DNA of 52,713 bases from a virus. The stretch lies in IMG/VR virus record IMGVR_UViG_3300045971_000144, positions 1 to 52,713 of that record, one strand, 5' to 3'. Below the pieces are notes generated by a model, which saw only the letters and a program-made list of their open reading frames with translations, was not told the origin of the DNA and ran no database searches. The translations under genes were made by a program, and so were the position numbers. Positions 47,829 through 52,713 of the stretch are shown here, in pieces. Positions within the stretch are counted from its first letter, which is position 1. Every line of letters starts with the position of its first letter.

Positions 47829-48449
47829 TATCCAATTTTTATGTTGCTTGTATTTTCCGCTTACGACTCTACTTATACTGCTTTGATCTAAGTTAAATGT
47901 GCGCTGAAAATCATACATAGTCATCGTCACAGTGTTATTGGTAATTGTATTATGAAAAATATATTTATTATGATTATACATATATGAATTTCTTCCTGAA
48001 ATACGTGCTCTCACTTCTGGTCGATTCATGGCATGAACATGTGTGGCATGTTCAGGAAGTTTAGTCCAATGATTATTCCCTGTTTGTTTTTTAATTGTTT
48101 CAGGAGATCGTTTGGTCCCGACCATTCGATCACTCATACGTTTTCGTTCTTCAGCAGACATACAAAGTCGCCCGCCGCCTCCTCCAGTTTCTGGTATTTT
48201 ATTTGCCCATTCAGAACTTTGGACAATGTTCCATAAATTACTGTAATACCGCCCCAGATCGTTTACCTCAATTTTATTACACGATTCATGTAAAATAACC
48301 GTGTCTATATCTTTATTACCATAAGTATTTAAATGCTTAAGCCAATCAACACCAGACCCTTTATATTTGAATGGATTCTGAGTTGTTTGCCCTAAATATT
48401 TAAACCCAGTTTTTCTATGAGTCTTAATGTAAAGATAATAAATATTCAT
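47805..48449 (-). CDS. GIY-YIG homing endonuclease C (antisense)
   Basis: 214 residues. The module begins YYLYIKTHRKTGFKYLGQTT (LYI and YLG), with YKGSGVDWLKHLNTYG and VQSSEWANKIPETGGGGGRL aligned to copies A and B. NUMOD3-like MSAEERKRMSDRMVGTKRSP follows, and the C terminus MYDFQRTFNLDQSSISRVVS with GKYKQHKNWIL is a NUMOD1-type helix-turn-helix DNA reader instead of the zinc finger of A. It is the most diverged of the three. It lies antisense at the 3' end of the RNase H gene with a 24-base overlap. Confidence 0.85.
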   Translation of the reverse strand: MNIYYLYIKTHRKTGFKYLGQTTQNPFKYKGSGVDWLKHLNTYGNKDIDTVILHESCNKIEVNDLGRYYSNLWNIVQSSEWANKIPETGGGGGRLCMSAEERKRMSDRMVGTKRSPETIKKQTGNNHWTKLPEHATHVHAMNRPEVRARISGRNSYMYNHNKYIFHNTITNNTVTMTMYDFQRTFNLDQSSISRVVSGKYKQHKNWILGGINGR

Positions 48450-48516
48450 TGCTGATGCTACTTAAAAGCGTTAGAGTAGGTGGGCTTGCCGGCCGCGATC
48501 TACACAATTATTTATC
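48450..48516 (-). promoter_or_regulatory. Structured leader and late-type box of endonuclease C
   Basis: A minus-strand GATAAATA box (48509-48516) precedes a leader of 59 bases with the same plan as copies A and B: GUAGAU/ACCUAC outer stem, CGC/C internal loop, inner stem GGC/GCC with a six-base loop, then TCTAACGCTT. The inner pairs differ from A and B on both sides, so pairing is kept while sequence changes. The ribosome binding site is weaker (AAGTAG). Confidence 0.6.
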
Positions 48517-48523
48517 AAATCCG

Positions 48524-48552
48524 TTGACTTAACTAATTTTTTATTGTATTAT
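48524..48552 (+). promoter_or_regulatory. Sigma70-type promoter of the right-hand gene run
   Basis: TTGACT (48524-48529), 17-base spacer, TATTAT (48547-48552). The leader carries TTAAGGATT about 10 bases before ATG 48581. It probably drives the chained genes from 48581 to at least 51344. Confidence 0.6.
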
Positions 48553-48580
48553 ACATATATCACATACATTAAGGATTAAT

Positions 48581-49297
48581 ATGAAACTCGTTAAATTTCT
48601 CGCAGCCGCAAACTGTAACGTATCAGGCGGATCTCTGTATGGATGGGACTGTTATGGCCCAAATGCGCAATATCTCGACATTTGTGACAAAGACAACAAC
48701 GAGATCGGTGGCTGTATATTTGATAGGCAAACGCAGGAAGTGTATGAAGTTGAGGTGGAGGATGTAGAAACTTCAAAAATGTACTGCTGGCGTGATTTGA
48801 AATTTGCTGAAGAGTATGAAGAAGAAGCAAAAAGACGTCAGGTTGATTTGGATCAAGACATCAACATGGTTTATGTTGAAGAAATTATTCTTGACGTTGT
48901 TAAAGGATTGTGCGGTGTAGAGGATAGTGTAATGTTTGATGCCGCTGAACCTGATGAGTTTACTACCGAGCACATGGATGAAGACGAGCCGCCGCATATT
49001 GAAGATGATGAGTTTGCTGCTAGTGCAGCAGCGGCTGAGGCAGAGTTTGATCGCATTTTAGAAGCAGAGCGTGAAGCTCAGCGTAACAACAAAACTTACA
49101 TGGTCACTATTGAAATGACACATGAGATTGAAGTCACTGCGGCTACTATGGAAGATGCCGCAAGCAAGGCTACAGAGTTTGTTAAGGCAATGAAGCCGCA
49201 TGGTGCAAACTTTGACAACACCGTAGGCTGGATAGATACTTACGTATCTAAGGAAACTGTTAGCCGCAAACTCGCGGTGCTTAACGTGGAGATGTAA
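48581..49297 (+). CDS. Unknown acidic phage protein, 238 aa
   Basis: ATG 48581 with AAGGAT upstream. Residues 1-65 form a beta-rich domain (GWDCYGPNAQYLDICDKDNN, then GGCIFDRQTQEVYEVEVED), residues 85-160 a long, very acidic helical part with an alanine stretch (AASAAAAEAEFDRILEAERE), and residues 170-238 a small alpha/beta domain (TYMVTIEMTHEIEVTAATME). The middle acidity might mimic DNA, but there is no proof. First gene of an early-type transcription unit, so a host-takeover function is possible. Confidence 0.6.
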   Translation: MKLVKFLAAANCNVSGGSLYGWDCYGPNAQYLDICDKDNNEIGGCIFDRQTQEVYEVEVEDVETSKMYCWRDLKFAEEYEEEAKRRQVDLDQDINMVYVEEIILDVVKGLCGVEDSVMFDAAEPDEFTTEHMDEDEPPHIEDDEFAASAAAAEAEFDRILEAEREAQRNNKTYMVTIEMTHEIEVTAATMEDAASKATEFVKAMKPHGANFDNTVGWIDTYVSKETVSRKLAVLNVEM

Positions 49298-49301
49298 AGA
49301 T

Positions 49302-49886
49302 ATGGATAGTATTCTTCAAGAAAAATTGTTTGCTAAATATCCCAAAATATTCGGTGAAAAAGATTTGCCAATGACGCAGACTTGCATGTGTTGGGGCATA
49401 GAGACAGATAATGGTTGGTACAACATTTTAGACAGGTTGTGTAGCAACATTCAGTGGTACATTGATAGCAGTGTCAAGAGCGTCGAGTATAATACCAAAC
49501 ACAACGCCATGGTAACTGCCGCAAAGGCGGGTGACTGGACTTTGTTTGACGAGCAGTTTGTTGGTGGTACTTACACTCCGGCATATTTACAAATGCGTAA
49601 GAAAGAAATACTTACAGAACCATTGCGTAATGCCACTATTGTTACACAAGTGGTGGCTTCACAAGTGAAGGAAAAGTTTGGCGCACTGCGGTTTTACTAC
49701 AATGGTGGCGACGATGTTATTGACGGCATGGTAGGTATGGCAGAGGCAATGAGTGGCTGTACTTGCGAGGCATGCGGCAATATTGGCAGAGTGCGTAGCG
49801 GTGGATGGATGCGTACACTATGCGACGAGCATGCTGAAAAAGCAGGATATAACAAAATTGAAACTGAAGAAGAGGACACACTATGA
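49302..49886 (+). CDS. Phage protein with C-terminal zinc ribbon
   Basis: 194 residues. The N-terminal part CMCWGIETDNGWYNILDRLC and VKEKFGALRFYYNGGDDVID, followed by CTCEACGNIGRVRSGGWMRTLC and EH, form a pattern found in many phage and prophage proteins of unknown function. The zinc site is CxxC plus CxxH. It probably binds nucleic acid or a protein partner. It overlaps the next gene as ATGA and follows the preceding one by four bases. Confidence 0.65.
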   Translation: MDSILQEKLFAKYPKIFGEKDLPMTQTCMCWGIETDNGWYNILDRLCSNIQWYIDSSVKSVEYNTKHNAMVTAAKAGDWTLFDEQFVGGTYTPAYLQMRKKEILTEPLRNATIVTQVVASQVKEKFGALRFYYNGGDDVIDGMVGMAEAMSGCTCEACGNIGRVRSGGWMRTLCDEHAEKAGYNKIETEEEDTL

Positions 49887-50083
49887 CAATGACTTATAAA
49901 TTCATCGCTATTGACGATGAAAACGACGAATGTGGGCCAGCACGGATTATTGAGCACACTATTACAGGTGAGCAAAAATGGAATGAACTGTTAGTACATT
50001 TTGAAAACTGGCTTAGTGGCGTAGGCTTTACTTACGACGGGCATTTAGAAATGGTCGAGGACGAGCCGCGAAAGGTCACATAA
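49883..50083 (+). CDS. Unknown small phage protein, 66 aa
   Basis: ATG 49883 overlaps the previous stop. It is acidic, with FIAIDDENDECGPARIIEHT and LLVHFENWLSGVGFTYDGHL. No motif recognised. The stop shares a base with the next ATG (TAATG). Confidence 0.55.
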   Translation: MTMTYKFIAIDDENDECGPARIIEHTITGEQKWNELLVHFENWLSGVGFTYDGHLEMVEDEPRKVT

Positions 50084-50328
50084 TGAACAACATGAGCGAC
50101 ATGCTGGATAAGATGAAAGAGATGCTCGGCGAGGAAACTACGCAAGTAGCTACGTTGGATCATGCTCTTGAAATAGCAATTTCCGCACTGGAGGAAATCG
50201 CAGTTTATGCGGTGTACAGCCAACCAGCACAGTGCGAATACGAAGCAAAGAAGGCGTTGGACGCATTGCGCACGATTAAAGAGTTACACATTAAAAATAG
50301 TCAGAAAGACGAAAGTGCCGAACCATGA
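50083..50328 (+). CDS. Small helical phage protein, 81 aa
   Basis: ATG 50083. The sequence is all helix: an N-terminal Met-rich amphipathic segment (MSDMLDKMKEMLGEE), ALEIAISALEEIAVYAVYSQ and a C-terminal EAKKALDALRTIKELHIKN. The short form resembles regulatory or adaptor proteins but nothing specific was recognised. Overlaps the following gene by ATGA. Confidence 0.55.
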   Translation: MNNMSDMLDKMKEMLGEETTQVATLDHALEIAISALEEIAVYAVYSQPAQCEYEAKKALDALRTIKELHIKNSQKDESAEP

Positions 50329-50552
50329 GTAGTGTTAAACTAAGTGAAGGTGATGTGTTTACCATTAAGTGGGCATGTACAAATTTGCCTTACATTGATT
50401 TTGACGACGGAAAAAATGTAAGTAATCGCATTTTCCTCAACAAGCAAGACGTAGTCACGATAATCAAGGAAATGCAATCATTTGTTGATTTTTACACTGA
50501 AGATTTTTCTGCAGGCAGAGTTAACGAAATGTTTAGGTACGAAGATGTTTAA
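50325..50552 (+). CDS. Unknown small phage protein, 75 aa
   Basis: ATG 50325. It contains VKLSEGDVFTIKWACTNLPY and a central FLNKQDVVTIIKEMQSFVDF, a compact alpha/beta domain without catalytic motif. It overlaps the next gene by eight bases in another frame. Confidence 0.55.
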   Translation: MSSVKLSEGDVFTIKWACTNLPYIDFDDGKNVSNRIFLNKQDVVTIIKEMQSFVDFYTEDFSAGRVNEMFRYEDV

Positions 50553-50868
50553 TTCAATAGTAGCTGGCCCAGGCCTAACCACAGTGTCCCCAGTGCCGCC
50601 ACCCACTGTGTCAGGAATGTTAGTATGGGACGGGACAAATAGAAAAGTCAACATTGTTGATCCAAACTATCCAACAACGAGTAACAGCGTGTACCCATCT
50701 GCGCAAATGGTGTGTCTTGATCCTGAAACGTTACATATCATACAGTGGGCAAAAACGAAAATGGTCGCGGAGCAACGCATTGCAGCATTGATGGTACAGC
50801 ATCCTGGGTTAAAAGACTTACACGAAAAATACGAAGTCATGCTCGCGTTAGTACAGGAACATAAATAA
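50545..50868 (+). CDS. Unknown phage protein, 107 aa
   Basis: ATG 50545, within the last codons of the gene before. The N terminus has a Pro/Thr-rich stretch (LTTVSPVPPPTVSGMLVWDG), then a short beta part, and residues 55-107 are helical (TLHIIQWAKTKMVAEQRIAA). A position in the particle is possible because of the proline-rich start, but the gene lies in an early-type unit. Not recognised. Its stop shares a base with the next ATG. Confidence 0.55.
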   Translation: MFNSIVAGPGLTTVSPVPPPTVSGMLVWDGTNRKVNIVDPNYPTTSNSVYPSAQMVCLDPETLHIIQWAKTKMVAEQRIAALMVQHPGLKDLHEKYEVMLALVQEHK

Positions 50869-51344
50869 TGAACACTATGTTGACCGCAAAACCAATTGTG
50901 AAAAACAAATTTTGGATCGTTGAAAAAGACGGTCGTCAGTACGCTACTATACAAACATCACCCGCTGGCGTTGCGTTTGTGCAAGATGGTGAGCGCGAAC
51001 AGTTCACCAGCATTAAAGGGTTGAACGAAAAGTACAAGATCGCGTTTGGCAAAAAGCACAAAGCAGCAGAAGCAACAAGGCAATCTGTGTACGGTTTTCC
51101 ATGTGATTGCTTGCCACATAACACCTTATTTAATGTTCAAAAGAAAGTGCCAGTGTACACTAAAGAAGCAGACAGTAAGAGTTTCTTTTGCGCTGGACAT
51201 TACTTAATTGACTACGGAACAAACTCTTTCTCGTACGAATACTGCCCAAAGCTAATCACTGTAAATAGATATAAGTTTTGCGGGCCATTCCACACTAAAG
51301 CTGCCACTCTTGCGTTTCTAAAGTCCCAAAAAACTGCCCAATAA
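50868..51344 (+). CDS. Unknown phage protein, 158 aa
   Basis: ATG 50868. It begins with a beta-rich domain (FWIVEKDGRQYATIQTSPAG) and has a Cys/His-containing C-terminal half (VYGFPCDCLPHNTLF, SFFCAGHYLIDYGTNSF, YEYCPKLITVNRYKFCGPFH) in which several Cys and His could bind zinc. It resembles proteins seen in T4-like phages, without known activity. Last member of the chained run from 48581; a 56-base gap with a late-type box follows. Confidence 0.6.
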   Translation: MNTMLTAKPIVKNKFWIVEKDGRQYATIQTSPAGVAFVQDGEREQFTSIKGLNEKYKIAFGKKHKAAEATRQSVYGFPCDCLPHNTLFNVQKKVPVYTKEADSKSFFCAGHYLIDYGTNSFSYEYCPKLITVNRYKFCGPFHTKAATLAFLKSQKTAQ

Positions 51345-51365
51345 CAGAGTAGTTTATTCAGAATG

Positions 51366-51373
51366 GATAAATA
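51366..51373 (+). promoter_or_regulatory. T4-late-type promoter box
   Basis: GATAAATA, 27 bases before ATG 51401, in a 56-base gap. A second overlapping box (AATAAATA) is shifted by four bases. There is no obvious sigma70 -35 element at the right distance. Confidence 0.45.
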
Positions 51374-51400
51374 AATATACATTACTGGATAATTTACACA

Positions 51401-51688
51401 ATGAGCAGACCAAAACCGCTGATAATTTTAGAGCAAATTAACAAAACTACCTACGTGTCTGAGCAAGTTCTTGGCAGTGAAGGCATCTGGGCGGTGTTTT
51501 ACGATGGCAAACCAATCAACTTAAAAACACACAACATTTTGGTAAGCTACCCTGGCCCAAAGTACAAAAAGGTGTCGTTCTCTAACTCTGGGCATGCTAT
51601 CAATCTGTGCAAGAAACTCAATGCCTTGTTTAAGACTGACAAATTCACAGTCGTATTATTACAGCAAGGCGAAACAATCTACCCGTAA
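51401..51688 (+). CDS. Unknown small phage protein, 95 aa
   Basis: ATG 51401. The product is beta-rich (YVSEQVLGSEGIWAVFYDGK, VSYPGPKYKKVSFSNSGHAI) with a final helix and strand. It could be a small virion or host-directed protein; the late-type box favours late expression. Its stop shares a base with the next start. Confidence 0.55.
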   Translation: MSRPKPLIILEQINKTTYVSEQVLGSEGIWAVFYDGKPINLKTHNILVSYPGPKYKKVSFSNSGHAINLCKKLNALFKTDKFTVVLLQQGETIYP

Positions 51689-52062
51689 TGAACAAGCGTG
51701 AGTTAACTAAATTATTTTTAACTCAAGCTGGCAGCACAGTTACAAAAGACTTGGTGACAAAATCGATGCTCCATTGGTGGATTGCGCCTTACGCGACACG
51801 TGGATTTCAACTTACGTTTAAAGGCTATACGTTTTTAACAGACACGCTACAGCTCAAGCATTATATGTATCGCATCAAGGATGATTTTGAAGTAACGATG
51901 CCACATATTTTGTTACTAAGCAAACACATTGAGCACCCATTTTTTCTAATACGCAACGCATCAGGGACTTCACTTACACTGTTTGGCGAGTCAGATGCTG
52001 CGATGATGGGGCTATATTCAGGGGATTTAAAGCAATATCTGCTCAATTTTTCACGAATTTAG
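51688..52062 (+). CDS. Unknown phage protein, 124 aa
   Basis: ATG 51688 overlaps the previous stop by one base. The sequence is soluble, with a helical N terminus (NKRELTKLFLTQAGSTVTKD) and a beta-patterned rest (HWWIAPYATRGFQLTFKGYT, IEHPFFLIRNASGTSLTLFG). No family recognised. It forms a pair with the gene before it. Confidence 0.55.
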   Translation: MNKRELTKLFLTQAGSTVTKDLVTKSMLHWWIAPYATRGFQLTFKGYTFLTDTLQLKHYMYRIKDDFEVTMPHILLLSKHIEHPFFLIRNASGTSLTLFGESDAAMMGLYSGDLKQYLLNFSRI

Positions 52063-52088
52063 TTGTTTTCACGCAACAAATTTAATGG

Positions 52089-52117
52089 TTGACTTTACCA
52101 TGTATCTACGCTATAAT
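52089..52117 (+). promoter_or_regulatory. Strong sigma70-type promoter
   Basis: TTGACT (52089-52094), 17-base spacer, perfect TATAAT (52112-52117), then a leader GCATAGCAACACAGGACAC before ATG 52146. It is nearly the same as the promoter 311 bases downstream. Confidence 0.65.
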
Positions 52118-52145
52118 ACTCGCATAGCAACACAGGACACGTAAA

Positions 52146-52403
52146 ATGGCTAAAACATTTACCATCATCAAAACTCAGCATCGCACTGGCCAAACCTACG
52201 TGCAATCTGGTACACTTGACGAACTCGTTAAGTGCTATTCCTACACACTGGAATGCGGCGCAAGCTACTCGCACGAAAAGGGTAATTCCAAGATCAATCG
52301 CACCCCGAAAACGGTGAAAAGCCTTGTTACAAACCTCAACAATGCTGTGAATAACAGTGCAGCCAACGGCTACGGTGGCGTGACTTACGAACTTTCGGCT
52401 TGA
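52146..52403 (+). CDS. Unknown small phage protein, 85 aa
   Basis: ATG 52146 with ACAGGACAC upstream. The sequence TFTIIKTQHRTGQTYVQSGT and LVKCYSYTLECGASYSHEKG, then KTVKSLVTNLNNAVNNSAAN, recalls small phage proteins of early regions whose roles are unknown. Strong own promoter, so abundant early expression is likely. It ends just where the next promoter begins (one-gene unit). Confidence 0.6.
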   Translation: MAKTFTIIKTQHRTGQTYVQSGTLDELVKCYSYTLECGASYSHEKGNSKINRTPKTVKSLVTNLNNAVNNSAANGYGGVTYELSA

Positions 52404-52428
52404 CTTTTGGCCCGGTTGGCTGTATAAT
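52400..52428 (+). promoter_or_regulatory. Strong sigma70-type promoter, near-copy of the one at 52089
   Basis: TTGACT (52400-52405), 17-base spacer, TATAAT (52423-52428), leader GCATAGCAAAACAGGACAC before ATG 52457. The -35 overlaps the stop codon of the gene before. Confidence 0.65.
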
Positions 52429-52456
52429 AATTGCATAGCAAAACAGGACACACAAA

Positions 52457-52705
52457 ATGAACGCATACGACGAAATGATTCCAGTTAATCCCAAAACACA
52501 GATGTACGGTTGCGACATTGAAAAGTTTCGCGAATCGCTTGAAAACAGCTTTACGTTTAAGTTTAGCGGTCCTGGAATGTGCGCAATGTCGCTGATGAGC
52601 GACGCTCAGGAAGAAATGGCGTACGGCAACGTTGAGTCTGCTCGCCAAACTATCAACCGCGCCAAGTGGATCATTGGCGAATACATGATGAAGGAACGGG
52701 CATGA
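52457..52705 (+). CDS. Unknown small phage protein, 82 aa
   Basis: ATG 52457 with ACAGGACAC about 8 bases upstream. The sequence YGCDIEKFRESLENSFTFKF followed by AMSLMSDAQEEMAYGNVESA and a final helix (RQTINRAKWIIGEYMMK) suggests a helical domain. No motif recognised. Driven by its own strong early-type promoter; its stop overlaps the following start. Confidence 0.6.
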   Translation: MNAYDEMIPVNPKTQMYGCDIEKFRESLENSFTFKFSGPGMCAMSLMSDAQEEMAYGNVESARQTINRAKWIIGEYMMKERA

Positions 52706-52713
52706 ACGAACGT
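52702..52713 (+). CDS. Start of a further gene, cut by window end
   Basis: ATG 52702 overlaps the stop of the gene before it as ATGA, with AAGGAACGGG as a plausible ribosome binding site. Only four codons (MNER) are in the window, so nothing more can be said. Confidence 0.4.

Overview
The window reads as part of the genome of a large T4-superfamily tailed phage (Caudoviricetes, contractile-tail type), moderately AT-rich. The evidence is a family B DNA polymerase of gp43 type, a gp45-like sliding clamp, a T4 RNase H-like flap nuclease, a DsbA-like late regulator, PhoH, a GH19 endolysin with a holin, internal head proteins that begin with T4-style capsid targeting peptides, and many (T/C/G)ATAAATA boxes that match the T4 late promoter. 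No tRNA, rRNA, CRISPR array, integrase or insertion sequence was recognised. The host cannot be read directly. The tripartite tricarboxylate transporter genes hint at a proteobacterium, perhaps an aquatic Burkholderiales; this is inference.

Layout. 1-940 holds the end of a + strand gene and one unknown gene. 905-3746 is a leftward block: three small overlapping membrane proteins, a long inverted repeat, PhoH and a methyltransferase-like gene. 3764-7492 has two P-loop/sulfotransferase-like genes and then tctA and tctC, a host-type carboxylate uptake pair. 7555-16195 carries two possible structural genes, endolysin, holin, DnaJ, a ClpA-like unfoldase with an intein in its first Walker A motif, small genes and a glycosyltransferase. 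16900-24965 encodes large low-complexity proteins that I interpret as capsid-internal, one with a nucleotidyltransferase domain. 25076-26769 has a frameshifted SGNH-hydrolase-like gene and an unknown gene. 26975-34204 is a replication block: DsbA, a fractured DNA polymerase (split intein around a free-standing Vsr-like endonuclease) and the clamp.

34425-44709 is rich in probable host-defence evasion: an Acb1-like 2H phosphoesterase, a DpdA-like DNA transglycosylase, FolE, a QueD-like protein and QueE, which together suggest 7-deazaguanine modification of the phage DNA, mixed with a glycosyltransferase, a short UDP-glucose dehydrogenase and MazG. 44731-52713 is a run of small, tightly coupled, mostly unknown genes plus RNase H. 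Every gap between genes is shorter than 300 bases.

Mobile elements are numerous: one LAGLIDADG intein, one split intein with its endonuclease, and five free-standing GIY-YIG genes. Three of the GIY-YIG genes lie antisense at the 3' ends of + strand genes and share a structured leader of about 60 bases behind a late-type promoter. Two promoter classes are visible: sigma70 type with a 17-base spacer (several apparently giving leaderless mRNAs) and T4-late type, often followed at once by a hairpin.
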